Positions 41,050-50,291 are shown, numbered from the stretch's first letter. The stretch: DNA of 53,613 nucleotides from Clostridia bacterium (GCA_026414765.1 JAOAIJ010000018.1:1-53613), one strand, 5' to 3'. The notes: generated by a model from the sequence alone, not told the origin. A program made the numbers and translations.

Positions 41050-41994
41050 GTGAAAGCAGTAGTATATGATAAAAGAAATTCTACCAACACCCTTGTGTAC
41101 CAGGAGGTAGAAAAGCCAATACCGAATGATAATGAAGTTTTAGTAAAAATCTTTGCTTCATCGATAAATGCTGCCGATTACCGCTCAATGAAGATGGGGA
41201 TCATTCCGAAACAGAAAATCTTTGGAGCTGATATTGCTGGACGTATTGAGGCGCTTGGGAAAAACACGAATAAGTTTAGAATCGGAGAAGAAGTGCTTGG
41301 AGATATTTCAAATTTTGGTTTTGGAGGTTTTGCCGAATATGTTGCTGTCCCTGAAAGTGCATTGGTTTTGAAACCGGCCAATGTTTCGTTCGTAACAGCT
41401 GCCGCGATTCCAATGGCTGCAGTTACAGCTCTTCAGGCTTTGCGTGATAAAGGAAACGTTCAACCGGGACACAAGATACTGATTTGTGGTGCCGGGGGCG
41501 GTGTGGGTACATTTGCGGTTCAGCTAGCCAAACACTTTGGGGCGGAAGTATCTGCAGTATGCGGCGGGGAGAATGTAAAGGTGGTACAATCTCTTGGTGC
41601 GGACCATGTGGTTAACTACAATAAGGATGACTTTACCAAAGGTAGTAAGCTTTATGATCTCGTCTTAGCTGTAAATGGAAACCATACGATTTCAGTATAT
41701 AAGCGCATGTTGGCTCTAAAGGGTGTTTTTGTCCTGGTTGGAGGGGCATTGACTCAGGTTGTCAAAACAATGCTGTTTGGAACATTCATGTCAATGGGCA
41801 GCAGAAAAATGCGATTTCTTGCGGCGAAGCCGAATGTAAAGGATTTGGAATACATAATTAAGCTTGTTGAAGATGGCAAGGTCAAGCCAGTTATTGACAG
41901 GTGTTATCCGATTCATGAAACTGCAGAAGCAGTGCAGTACCTCAGCAAGGGTCATGCCAAGGGGAAAGTTGTTATAAATGTTCAGAATGATTAA
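41050..41994 (+). CDS. NAD(P)-dependent alcohol dehydrogenase / quinone-oxidoreductase family protein
   Basis: A 314-residue medium-chain reductase. The GroES-like N-terminus (NTLVYQEVEKPIPNDNEVLV, SSINAADYRSMKMG) is followed by the Rossmann motif CGAGGGVGTFAVQLAK (GxGxxG type) near 141 and the C-terminal KVKPVIDRCYPIHETAEAVQ. The structural zinc cysteines are absent, as in quinone-oxidoreductase-like members. Substrate unknown. Start GTG 41050 with GGAGGG 9 bases before. Confidence 0.85.
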   Translation: MKAVVYDKRNSTNTLVYQEVEKPIPNDNEVLVKIFASSINAADYRSMKMGIIPKQKIFGADIAGRIEALGKNTNKFRIGEEVLGDISNFGFGGFAEYVAVPESALVLKPANVSFVTAAAIPMAAVTALQALRDKGNVQPGHKILICGAGGGVGTFAVQLAKHFGAEVSAVCGGENVKVVQSLGADHVVNYNKDDFTKGSKLYDLVLAVNGNHTISVYKRMLALKGVFVLVGGALTQVVKTMLFGTFMSMGSRKMRFLAAKPNVKDLEYIIKLVEDGKVKPVIDRCYPIHETAEAVQYLSKGHAKGKVVINVQND

Positions 41995-42018
41995 TAGATT
42001 AATGAAGGAGTGTATGAT

Positions 42019-42717
42019 ATGATTCCAAGCAAAAAGACGGCGAGATTAGCAGGATTTTTCTACTTACTTATGCTAGTGTTCGGTGGGTTCGCAGAAGTAG
42101 TTCGACAGACTTTATTTGTAACTGGGGATATGGCTGCCACAGCCAATAATATAGTATCAAATGAATTTCTTTATCGCTTTGGTATAGTAAGCGAACTAAT
42201 TATGATGACGTGCTTTGTGCTACTGCCTTTAGTCTTATACAAACTACTTGTTTCAGTAAATAAGAATATTGCTATACTTATGATTATTTTTGCTATAGTG
42301 AGTGTTCCAATAAATATGCTCAACCTTTTAAATAGTTATGCATGTTTGCAATTAATGAGCGGTGCAGGATACTTAAATGTCTTTGAATCAAGTCAGTTGC
42401 AGGCGCAGGCAATGCTGTACCATGATATGTATTTAAGTGGGTATGAAATAGCAAGCATATTCTTTGGTTTATGGCTGGTTCCCTTTGGGTTTTTAGTCTA
42501 TAAGTCAGGGTTTCTTCCCAGGGTTCTTGGTTTTTTGCTGATGATCGGTGGTTGCGGAATGTTTATAAATGTATTTGCACATTTTCTTTTCCCGAGCTAC
42601 CAGATAGTTAATACAATTCTTTTAATACCTGGAACGGTTGCAGAGATTAGCACAATCCTGTGGTTATTAGTCAGAGCCATCAACGAATCAAAAATTAAAG
42701 CTAAAGAATTATTGTAG
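42019..42717 (+). CDS. DUF4386 family membrane protein
   Basis: A 232-residue integral membrane protein with six segments. The N-terminus KKTARLAGFFYLLMLVFGGF is the DUF4386 signature, with GFLLMIGGCGMFINVFAH near the end. Function unknown. ATG 42019 chosen because AAGGAG is 8 bases upstream; GTG 42010 is inside that site. It follows the oxidoreductase gene by 24 bases. Confidence 0.8.
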   Translation: MIPSKKTARLAGFFYLLMLVFGGFAEVVRQTLFVTGDMAATANNIVSNEFLYRFGIVSELIMMTCFVLLPLVLYKLLVSVNKNIAILMIIFAIVSVPINMLNLLNSYACLQLMSGAGYLNVFESSQLQAQAMLYHDMYLSGYEIASIFFGLWLVPFGFLVYKSGFLPRVLGFLLMIGGCGMFINVFAHFLFPSYQIVNTILLIPGTVAEISTILWLLVRAINESKIKAKELL

Positions 42718-42775
42718 TTAACTTTGGTGCTTCCTTTTCATAGACAAGCAGCATTTTTATATAGGCAGGGTTAAT

Positions 42776-42818
42776 AAAATGACAGGTTCGGAAATATGAT
42801 ACTTGTCATTTTTTTTGC
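42776..42818 (+). terminator. Terminator after the DUF4386 gene
   Basis: AAAATGACA and TGTCATTTT with a 19-base loop, followed by eight Ts. It separates this operon from the RiPP cluster. Confidence 0.65.
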
Positions 42819-42967
42819 AGAATTATGACAATTGTAATGATTTTCATGACAAAGGACATGGTGTAAAAAAATGTATATATTGTATGATTATTATAGAAAT
42901 AGCAATAATACAAAAACAAAATTTATGATTTGAAATATAAATATGTTTTCAGGATAAGGACAATGCT

Positions 42968-44743
42968 ATGGAAATATTTCGCATAAATTCTGATGATTTA
43001 AAGTTATTGAAAAGGGCAATAAAATACATAAAGCCTTATAAAATAAGGTTTAGTCTTGCATTTATCTGTATTTTTGCAGGTATAGCTGTTGGAATAATAC
43101 AGCCGTTATTATTTGCTAAAATAGTTACTAACTTGTTTTCAGGGGATTTCAATGGGATCCTAATATATTCATTATATTTATTATTAATGTATTTACTGCA
43201 AATGTGTCTAGGGTTTTTTCAATCATATTTATTCAGTTATTTACAGGTGAGCATAACATTTGATTTAAAGAATAATATGTATGACAAAATCTTATGCTTA
43301 CCCGTAAAAGCATTTGATAAAATGGGAGTAGGGGATTTTTTATCCCGTTTAGAGGGTGATGCATCAGCTATAGCTAGTATTATTACAGAGCAGTTACTAA
43401 ATGCAGTAGTTGATATAATTAAAGTAATTATTTTGAGTATTGTTATATTCATGGTTAGTACACAGTTAGCCTTTATTGTTATACTAAGTTTCCCTGCTAA
43501 TTTCTTAATATTCTCAATTTTTGGTAGAATATTAAGAAATAAAGTTAAAGAAGCTAAAAAAATCAGTGATACTTATTATAGAAACATTCAGGAGTCAATC
43601 TCAGGGATAAGGGAAATAAAAAGTCTGGGAGTAAAAAACAGTAAGCTGAAATCCTATTTATTAATTAATCTGGAACTTAAAATGAAGAATTTAAAGATAG
43701 CAATACTAAATATATTTTCAAATACTATAACTCAAAGCGTTGAGTATATTACAACTGTTCTTGTACTGGTTATAGGGGGATATCTAACACTAAAAGGCTT
43801 TATGAAAATTGAATACTTACTGGCATTCAACTCCTATTCAAACCAATACTTGACCTCCTTAATGAATTTATCAAGGCTAAATTCAAATATACAACAAATA
43901 TTTACATCACTTGAAAGAATATTTGGATTAATGGATAACTTAAATTATAGCTGTACAGAATTTGGTAATGTGAAAAAGGATCATGTAAAAGGGGATATTG
44001 AATTTAAAAATGTCATTTTTGAGCATGATTCAAACCAGCCAGTCTTAAAAGAAGTTTCATTTATTGTTCCTAGTAATAAAATTATTGCAATCGTTGGACC
44101 GAGTGGAAGTGGAAAAACAACAATATTCAATCTTTTACTTCGGTTTTATGAACCTATGTCCGGGCAAATACTTTTGGATAATATCTGTATAGGTGATTAT
44201 GATGAGGAGTCACTTAGAAAACATATCTCCATAGTTCGACAGGAGCCTTTTTTGTTTAATGTATCAATAATAGATAATCTACGATTAGTAAATCCATCTG
44301 CATCAATAGAAGAAATTGATAATGCTTGTAAGGCAACATATATATATGATCACATAAAAAGCCTACCTCAAGGATATAACTCTATAATTGGAGAAAATGG
44401 AGTCAATTTTTCAGGTGGTCAAAAACAGAGGCTGGCAATTGCAAGAGCATTACTAAAAAATTCAAAAGTTATTTTGTTTGATGAGGCAACCTCGTCTCTT
44501 GATAACGAGTCCCAGTTTATTATTAAAAAGACAATTAAGGAGTTATCTTCAAATCATACAATTATAGTTATTGCACATAGACTATTAACTGTAGTTGATG
44601 CAGATGAAATAATTGTCATTGATAACGGTAGGATTTCTGGAAGTGGAACACATCCCAAACTAATTAAAAACAATGCAATATATAAAAATCTATATAAAGA
44701 AGAGCTTAGAATAATAAACGAGAAAAGTGTCCTTGAAGCATAA
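42968..44743 (+). CDS. ABC transporter (fused permease/ATPase) of the RiPP cluster
   Basis: A 591-residue half-transporter: six membrane segments (30-300), then the nucleotide-binding domain with Walker A GPSGSGKTT at 377, Q-loop IVRQEPFLF, signature VNFSGGQKQR, Walker B VILFDEATSS and the H-loop IAHRLL. No N-terminal C39 peptidase is present, so it can export but not trim the leader. It is the first gene in the direction of the CLI_3235-type cluster and probably exports the mature peptide. The ribosome site AAGGA lies upstream of the ATG. Export role inferred from position. Confidence 0.85.
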   Translation: MEIFRINSDDLKLLKRAIKYIKPYKIRFSLAFICIFAGIAVGIIQPLLFAKIVTNLFSGDFNGILIYSLYLLLMYLLQMCLGFFQSYLFSYLQVSITFDLKNNMYDKILCLPVKAFDKMGVGDFLSRLEGDASAIASIITEQLLNAVVDIIKVIILSIVIFMVSTQLAFIVILSFPANFLIFSIFGRILRNKVKEAKKISDTYYRNIQESISGIREIKSLGVKNSKLKSYLLINLELKMKNLKIAILNIFSNTITQSVEYITTVLVLVIGGYLTLKGFMKIEYLLAFNSYSNQYLTSLMNLSRLNSNIQQIFTSLERIFGLMDNLNYSCTEFGNVKKDHVKGDIEFKNVIFEHDSNQPVLKEVSFIVPSNKIIAIVGPSGSGKTTIFNLLLRFYEPMSGQILLDNICIGDYDEESLRKHISIVRQEPFLFNVSIIDNLRLVNPSASIEEIDNACKATYIYDHIKSLPQGYNSIIGENGVNFSGGQKQRLAIARALLKNSKVILFDEATSSLDNESQFIIKKTIKELSSNHTIIVIAHRLLTVVDADEIIVIDNGRISGSGTHPKLIKNNAIYKNLYKEELRIINEKSVLEA

Positions 44744-44893
44744 TTAAGCATTAGCAAATTTTCATATTGGTATTCTTCAATTTGTGTAAATAAGGTTTAA
44801 TTCTCATCATTTTAAAGCGCGCTAAAAGGTGAGTATTAATATATCCCCATAAGAATAATTCGGGAGAAAGGATATAAAGGAGGTGAAATTGAT

Positions 44894-45046
44894 ATGAAAA
44901 AATTGGCAAGAAAGTCTCAAAAATCTATACAGACACTGGAAGCATTCTGCAGTCATGTGGCAGGTCATTATTGTACTTCATGCTACTGTGTTACACAAGG
45001 GGGTTCTGGTTTAGCTAAAATTCCGGTATATAGCGCCGGATACTAA
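44894..45046 (+). CDS. RiPP precursor peptide, CLI_3235-type (Cys-rich)
   Basis: Fifty residues. The leader MKKLARKSQKSIQTLEAF is of the type known from clostridial CLI_3235-class bacteriocin precursors. The core contains CSHVAGHYCTSCYC, four cysteines at residues 19, 27, 30 and 32. The tail VTQGGSGLAKIPVYSAGY is unusual for the class, which is normally Cys-dense to the end. AAAGGAGGTGA, an almost ideal ribosome site, is 8 bases upstream. It lies between the exporter and the radical SAM gene, and is the only good substrate candidate. Confidence 0.75.
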   Translation: MKKLARKSQKSIQTLEAFCSHVAGHYCTSCYCVTQGGSGLAKIPVYSAGY

Positions 45047-45073
45047 TAGGACAACCTGTAGACTACTCAGGAT

Positions 45074-45114
45074 AAATATGCAGTGGGGGTTAGTTTTAAC
45101 CCCACTGCATATTT
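45074..45114 (+). terminator. Strong hairpin between precursor and maturase genes
   Basis: A perfect 15-bp stem (AAATATGCAGTGGGG and its complement) with an 11-base loop, but an A-rich tail instead of a U-run. It is probably a partial terminator or mRNA-stabilising hairpin that makes the precursor more abundant than the enzymes. Confidence 0.6.
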
Positions 45115-45147
45115 ACATAAAAAATAATAAAGTTAGGAGAATTACTG

Positions 45148-46599
45148 ATGAATTCTGAGTTACCTTTTGTTCATCTGTTTAAAAATATTAATGAGTATTA
45201 TTTATATGATGTAAACAAACACAAGATACTTAACATACCAGAAGAAGTATATAATTTGTTACTGAAACAGAAAGAAACGGGTGATAAAGTCCAGCACCCT
45301 TTAATAGCAAAAATGATGGAAAATGGGTATCTGTCATCCAATAGGGTTGTTGAAATGCTTCATTCAGCAGACCCTGTCTTAGAAGATTACTTAAACAGTA
45401 AGGTTGAAAGGATGGTACTTCAGGTAACCCAACAATGTAATTTCAGATGTGCATATTGTGTTTATTCGGGGGAATACACAAACAGAAAACATGCGAATAA
45501 TAAAATGAGTTTAGAAGTAGCTAAAAAAGCTATTGATTTTCTGATTAGTCATTCAAGAGATTCCTCTTCAATTGATTTGGGGTTTTATGGAGGAGAACCA
45601 TTACTGGAATTTGACTTAATTAAAAATTGTATAGAATATTTTGAAAAAAAGGCTGAAGGTAAGGCAATAACAATAAGCATTACATGCAATGGGAGTTTAA
45701 TAAGTGAAGAAATCATAGAATACTTTCAAAACCATAATGTTACAATGAGCATAAGTATTGATGGGCCTAAAGAAGTGCATGACAAAAACAGAAAATTTGC
45801 TGGCAGCGGATGTGGTACTTTTGACAAAGTTCAGGAAAACTTAATTATGATAAGGAAAAAGTATCCGGAATATGCGAAATCCATACTGTATTCAATGGTT
45901 ATTGATCCAACACTTGACTTAAGCTGCATAAATCAGTTTGTAGCTACCGAGGAATATTTTGATGATGTAATAATAAGCACCTCTATTATATCCAGTGATT
46001 ACAAAAAGGATAAGATTAATTATACTGAAGATTTCATTTCAAAATGGGAATACAATAAGTTCAGATTCTTTTTGGCGATGCTAGGGAGAATAGACGATGG
46101 GAATTTAGCTAAATTTGTAAAGATATCTTTTAAGTTATTATATGATTTTATGGAAACCGCTGATAAGTATTATCCGGAAATAAACAGTAAAGACCATCAC
46201 TCCGGGCCATGTGTGCCGGGACAAACAAGGTTATTTGTAAATGTTAATGGTGACCTCTTTCCTTGTGAAAGGGTCAGTGAAGATTCTGAAGCTATGAAAA
46301 TTGGAAATATTTATGATGGGTTTAGTTTTGATAAAGCCCGGGCAATACTGAATATTGGAAAGTTGACTGAGGATAATTGCAGGGATTGTTTTGCATTCAG
46401 AAGATGCACTTTATGTGCTTCACATGCTGATGTGGTTAATGAGAATACAAGTGAATTATCAAAAGAAAAAAAGTTATCTGCATGCTTGGGAGTACGGCAA
46501 AGATTTGAACAGGATCTTAAAGATTATTGCACGCTAAAAAGGCTAGGGTATGACATTAACCGTGATGTTATCAGGATAGGAGAAAAAAATATAAAATAG
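45148..46599 (+). CDS. ccpM: Radical SAM/SPASM peptide maturase, CcpM-type
   Basis: A 483-residue maturase. Residues 1-90 form the precursor-binding-like N-terminus. The radical SAM core has C97-x3-C101-x2-C104 (CNFRCAYC), GFYGGEPLLEF and ISIDGPKEVHD. The SPASM region has C355 (CVPGQ), C373 (FPCERV), C411, C414, C420 and C423 (NCRDCFAFRRCTLC). This matches the Cys-rich peptide radical SAM maturase CcpM family. It would install thioether or similar links on the precursor. Ribosome site AGGAGAA. The next gene is 14 bases downstream. Confidence 0.85.
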   Translation: MNSELPFVHLFKNINEYYLYDVNKHKILNIPEEVYNLLLKQKETGDKVQHPLIAKMMENGYLSSNRVVEMLHSADPVLEDYLNSKVERMVLQVTQQCNFRCAYCVYSGEYTNRKHANNKMSLEVAKKAIDFLISHSRDSSSIDLGFYGGEPLLEFDLIKNCIEYFEKKAEGKAITISITCNGSLISEEIIEYFQNHNVTMSISIDGPKEVHDKNRKFAGSGCGTFDKVQENLIMIRKKYPEYAKSILYSMVIDPTLDLSCINQFVATEEYFDDVIISTSIISSDYKKDKINYTEDFISKWEYNKFRFFLAMLGRIDDGNLAKFVKISFKLLYDFMETADKYYPEINSKDHHSGPCVPGQTRLFVNVNGDLFPCERVSEDSEAMKIGNIYDGFSFDKARAILNIGKLTEDNCRDCFAFRRCTLCASHADVVNENTSELSKEKKLSACLGVRQRFEQDLKDYCTLKRLGYDINRDVIRIGEKNIK

Positions 46600-46613
46600 G
46601 GAGATATAGATAT

Positions 46614-47744
46614 ATGAAAGGTAAAGAGAGAATAATTGTACATCCTTATGATTCACATTTTACTCCGGTATTAAGAAATACGAATTTTTTGAACGAATAT
46701 GATATCGTGGGCGTTTCTTCGCTTACTGGTTGGGGTTTTAGTGGTAAGGATGCTGGTTTGGCAGATGGCGGCAATTTGACCGGGATTATCGTCGAAAAAA
46801 AATTTGACGTACTTATTGAACTATGCGATACCGTACTATTTCTTGAATCTGATTTGAAATGTTCATTTGAATTGAATATTTATCCTCAAATTATGCAAGC
46901 AATAAATGCAGGCAAGAATATAATCTGTACATTAGATTTAAAAGAAAAGTATAAAGAAATCTATGATGCATGCATGTCGAAAAGTGTGAATTTTAACTAT
47001 TTAAGGAAATCAGATGCTAGTGAACCTGAATATTTAAATAAACCGGGTAAAATATCAGACATCAGTACACCTATTATTGCGGTAATCAGCGTCACTGAAG
47101 GAGCGAATAAATTTGCCATCCAATTATCCTTAAGAGACAACATTCAGAAAATGGGTTATAAGGTTAGTCAGGTAGGAACTAGAAACTATTGCGAATTATT
47201 AGATTTTCACTCATTCCCGGAGTTTATGTCTAGTGGTACAATACCTGAATATAAAAAGGTTCTATTGTTTAATGAATACATAAAAAACATAGAGGTGCAG
47301 GAAGAGCCGGATGTTATAATAGTTGGAATACCTGGTGCAATAATGCCATTTAATAATGATATTCATAATGGGTTTGGTATTTTAGCTTACGAGGTATTTC
47401 AGGCAATAAATCCGGATGCTTCAATATTAAGCCTTCTATATGAAGACTATAAAGCTGAATACTTTGATATTTTAACTAAAAAAATAAGATATCAATTTGG
47501 ATTTGATGTTGATGGCATAAACATTACCAATAAAAAGGTGGATTGGATGGAAATGATGAACAATAAAACATCAACTATCAGAACACTTTCAATAAATACG
47601 GATTTTGTTAATAAAAAAGTGAAAGAGTTTAATAATAAATCGGATATACCAGTTTTCAACATATTGGATGACTCGGATTCAAAAAGTATGGCTCAAGTGA
47701 TAATAAACAAATTAGAAGGAAATGCAAATATAAAAATTATTTAG
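46614..47744 (+). CDS. Peptide maturation system protein, TIGR04066-type
   Basis: A 376-residue protein beginning with a conserved IIVHPYDSHFTPVLRN and DIVGVSSLTGWGFSGKDAG, as in the TIGR04066 family of clostridial RiPP clusters. The second half has a P-loop-like region, IAVISVTEGANKFAIQLSLR, and ADIIVG-type text PDVIIVGIPGAIMPFNND, suggesting a nucleotide-binding fold. The biochemical role is not known. GGGAG precedes the start; it is in one operon with ccpM and the next gene. Confidence 0.8.
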   Translation: MKGKERIIVHPYDSHFTPVLRNTNFLNEYDIVGVSSLTGWGFSGKDAGLADGGNLTGIIVEKKFDVLIELCDTVLFLESDLKCSFELNIYPQIMQAINAGKNIICTLDLKEKYKEIYDACMSKSVNFNYLRKSDASEPEYLNKPGKISDISTPIIAVISVTEGANKFAIQLSLRDNIQKMGYKVSQVGTRNYCELLDFHSFPEFMSSGTIPEYKKVLLFNEYIKNIEVQEEPDVIIVGIPGAIMPFNNDIHNGFGILAYEVFQAINPDASILSLLYEDYKAEYFDILTKKIRYQFGFDVDGINITNKKVDWMEMMNNKTSTIRTLSINTDFVNKKVKEFNNKSDIPVFNILDDSDSKSMAQVIINKLEGNANIKII

Positions 47745-47765
47745 TTTGTATTAGGAGGGTGTTTT

Positions 47766-48044
47766 ATGGGCATAAATTGTGATACTAAAAAAGTTGATGA
47801 AACGTTAAAACAGATAATTGAGGATAAACTAAGTCTTAACTTGAATGGTTTCAGTGATGATATGGCTGACCAGGATTTGCTTGGAAGCCACTTTCGGCTA
47901 AAGGCAAGTGAGTTATTATTTATTTTTTTTGAAATAGAAAGAGTTTTTAATGTAAAAATTCCTGAAAGAGATATAAAAGAAGGTAATTTTAATACTTTAA
48001 GTAAGATTAAGAATATTATTCTTAATCAAATTAAAGTAAAATAA
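47766..48044 (+). CDS. Peptide maturation system acyl-carrier-related protein
   Basis: A 92-residue ACP-fold protein of the type found with TIGR04066 and CcpM (TIGR04069-like). ADQDLLGSHFRLKASELLFI aligns with the carrier-protein region around D-S-L, but the position of the phosphopantetheine-bearing serine is occupied by Ala (L-K-A-S). It is followed by FFEIERVFNVKIPERDIKEG, the usual third/fourth helix. So it may bind peptide or enzyme without a prosthetic arm. AGGAGGG precedes the ATG. Last gene of the cluster. Confidence 0.8.
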   Translation: MGINCDTKKVDETLKQIIEDKLSLNLNGFSDDMADQDLLGSHFRLKASELLFIFFEIERVFNVKIPERDIKEGNFNTLSKIKNIILNQIKVK

Positions 48045-48090
48045 ATTAAGTTAAGTTAACAATTAGAGAAGAATACACTAATTGATAGGT

Positions 48091-48246
48091 ATGTTCAAAC
48101 CTATTGGTGTCAGCGAGTACAAGCTTTTGCAGGAAATTTCTGAGGAACTAAAGAGCATCCCGAATTATGTGGTCAAAAGCAATACAAAATGCGATGGAGA
48201 TGCCTTAAGGTTCATGGGATGGCTAATACTGCCTGACACAGGCTAA
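48091..48246 (+). other. Small gene remnant, unrecognised
   Basis: Fifty-one codons, MFKPIGVSEYKLLQEISEEL, then SIPNYVVKSNTKCDGDALRF and WLILPDTG, ending on the last bases of the convergent MocR gene. It looks protein-like but has no ribosome site and no known domain. It is probably a fragment. Confidence 0.3.
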
Positions 48247-49685
48247 AACAATATGCTGCCATCATACTTAGTTCTCGAGGGTATTCTTCCGATACTATCC
48301 TTAATGACACAAGAAATAGTACGAATACCTTTAAGAATTTTTTCATTATTAACTCTATACAGGCTTAAACGGACGATATTTGATTTTCTGTAATCCTGCA
48401 AAAACAAATCTTCAATATCAGTTAAGTAAATACTTTCCGAATGGAGTTTCATGGAAAATAACCTTGCATTGGTACTGGGAGGAAGTTCAATACAAGTAAA
48501 TACGCCAGTTCTTGGTATTGAAGCTTTGCATTCAGTTGGCAAATATAAATTACATGCCTTTCGTAGGGTATCCATTTGTTTGAGAAAATGCTTTCTAATT
48601 TGCTTTATATGCGTGTCATACATACCACTTTTTATAAACACTTCAAGAGCACCTTGAGATAAAACGTTGGTTGTAATATCACAGCAAGCTTTATATTCTT
48701 TGAACACATTATAAAGAACTTTAGGCATAACGGCAAGACCAATTCTTAAGCCGGGTAATACAGTCTTTGAGAAACTTTTCAAGTAAACAACTCTGTTTGA
48801 TAAGTCATGAGAAATCAATGGGTCAGACTTTGAATCCAATTCCAAATCAGCAAGGTAGTCATCTTCCACAATGTATACATCATACTTTTCGGCCAGTTTT
48901 AAGATATCCTTTTTTTGAGATTTAGTATATGAATAACCAGTTGGGTTATGAAAACGGGGCATTGTATAGAAAAACTTGATGTCATCATTACGAAAATACC
49001 TTTCAAGTGTACCCAGATCAATACCTTCCTTATCTCTTTCGATACCTAATGCTGTAACATTGTTTAATTCCAGAACCCTTTTCATACCAAAATACGTAGG
49101 TTGTTCTATCAGAACGTTCTTTTTACCGTTGGGAAAGGGCATACAGGCTAATATGAATAAAGCTTGCTGTACTCCTGATGTAATGAAAATATTATCAGTA
49201 TCAGCAAATACCTGGTAGCCGGCTAGGTGTTTTTGCAAAGCTTTTCTTAAAGCAAAAAAACCTTTTATATCTGAATATTCATATAGGCTATCCTTATGTA
49301 TTTTTATTGCATGAGTTATACACTGGCCAAAATCCAGATTTGAAATTATAGTCGGATTGGGATAGACAGAAGAGAAGTCTATTGTATTATCGTCTTCAGG
49401 CTTTTGCACAATGCTTTCTCCAGGACAAACTGAAGAAAAATCAGAGATGCTTTTTTCTTTATTATTTATATTATCCTTTTCAACAACATAATAGCCACTT
49501 TGAGGTATTGAAAAAATCACATTTTCTCTTTTTAGCTCCTCAAAAGCGTGAATAACAGTGGAAGTACTACATTTGAAATGGTTGGCTATCTTTCGGACAG
49601 ATGTAACTTTATCTCCGGCTTTTAGCTCCGATTCTTTTATTGACTTTTTTACGTACTCCATGATTTTGTTGTACTTGTTTTGCAT
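48243..49685 (-). CDS. MocR-type regulator: GntR HTH fused to PLP-dependent aminotransferase
   Basis: A 480-residue MocR protein. The N-terminal GntR winged helix is KVTSVRKIANHFKCSTSTVI, HAFEELKRENVIFS. The aminotransferase-fold part has FITSGVQQALFILACMPFPN, YTMPRFHNPTGYS, YIVEDDYLADLE and the PLP lysine K307 in LKSFSKTVLPGLRIGL. Relatives such as GabR and PdxR use PLP as effector for amino-acid or vitamin B6 genes. It is divergent from the DinB-like gene. The intergenic region has two TGGTACAG sites. Confidence 0.9.
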   Translation of the reverse strand: MQNKYNKIMEYVKKSIKESELKAGDKVTSVRKIANHFKCSTSTVIHAFEELKRENVIFSIPQSGYYVVEKDNINNKEKSISDFSSVCPGESIVQKPEDDNTIDFSSVYPNPTIISNLDFGQCITHAIKIHKDSLYEYSDIKGFFALRKALQKHLAGYQVFADTDNIFITSGVQQALFILACMPFPNGKKNVLIEQPTYFGMKRVLELNNVTALGIERDKEGIDLGTLERYFRNDDIKFFYTMPRFHNPTGYSYTKSQKKDILKLAEKYDVYIVEDDYLADLELDSKSDPLISHDLSNRVVYLKSFSKTVLPGLRIGLAVMPKVLYNVFKEYKACCDITTNVLSQGALEVFIKSGMYDTHIKQIRKHFLKQMDTLRKACNLYLPTECKASIPRTGVFTCIELPPSTNARLFSMKLHSESIYLTDIEDLFLQDYRKSNIVRLSLYRVNNEKILKGIRTISCVIKDSIGRIPSRTKYDGSILF

Positions 49686-49703
49686 AAGTCACCTTAAACT
49701 GTA

Positions 49704-49775
49704 TTGGTACAGTTAACCTTATTATTGATTGAATTTTTGAGTGTCTATAATTATACTATGGGTGGACTGGTACAG
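49704..49775. promoter_or_regulatory. Direct repeats TGGTACAG, putative MocR sites
   Basis: TTGGTACAG at 49704-49712 and CTGGTACAG at 49767-49775 lie 63 bp apart, about six helical turns, with TATAAT between them (49746-49751). MocR/GabR-type dimers bind direct TACCA-containing repeats, so these fit as operator for the divergent pair. Confidence 0.5.
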
Positions 49776-49811
49776 ACAATATTAATATTTATTTGATGGG
49801 AGATAATGCTT

Positions 49812-50291
49812 ATGACTTTAAAACAGTATATTATAAAACAGCTCATTGAGATAAAACAAGTTATGGAGAGAACAATGAACGGTTTGAAGAATGAAGACCT
49901 TACTTCACATGAACCGTGCAACCACTGGCCTATAGCATGGAATATACAACACTGTTGTGGCGGAATTGATTTACTTCTGTATAAGCACATAACAGGAGGC
50001 CTTTTTTTAGAACATGATGTGGATAGAATTGCTTACCCTTTTAAGTTTGAACCAAAACCAAATGATAGCTATCCTCCTTTAACTGAACTGGAAACACGCT
50101 GGACAAGTCTGATGGATTCAACCATTAATGCAATTTTGAAGCTGGAAGACGAAGAGTTTGATGAATCTTTGATAAATAAATGTTATACAGCTATTAGTCA
50201 TACAAATTTACATCTTCGTGGCATTTGGTGCATTCTAGGGGAAAGACGTGTAGATGAAAAATGGCCGATAGAAGATACTTGTATGCTTTAG
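49812..50291 (+). CDS. DinB-like protein
   Basis: A 159-residue DinB/YfiT-type four-helix protein. HWPIAWNIQHCCGGIDLLLY contains the first metal histidines and SHTNLHLRGIWCILGER the last (H-x3-L-R-x-I), as in DinB_2. Enzymes of this fold use thiols such as bacillithiol for detoxification; no proof here. ATG 49812 has GGGAG 9 bases upstream, and 49806 is the alternative. It is the first gene of a run of four to six small genes. Confidence 0.75.
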   Translation: MTLKQYIIKQLIEIKQVMERTMNGLKNEDLTSHEPCNHWPIAWNIQHCCGGIDLLLYKHITGGLFLEHDVDRIAYPFKFEPKPNDSYPPLTELETRWTSLMDSTINAILKLEDEEFDESLINKCYTAISHTNLHLRGIWCILGERRVDEKWPIEDTCML

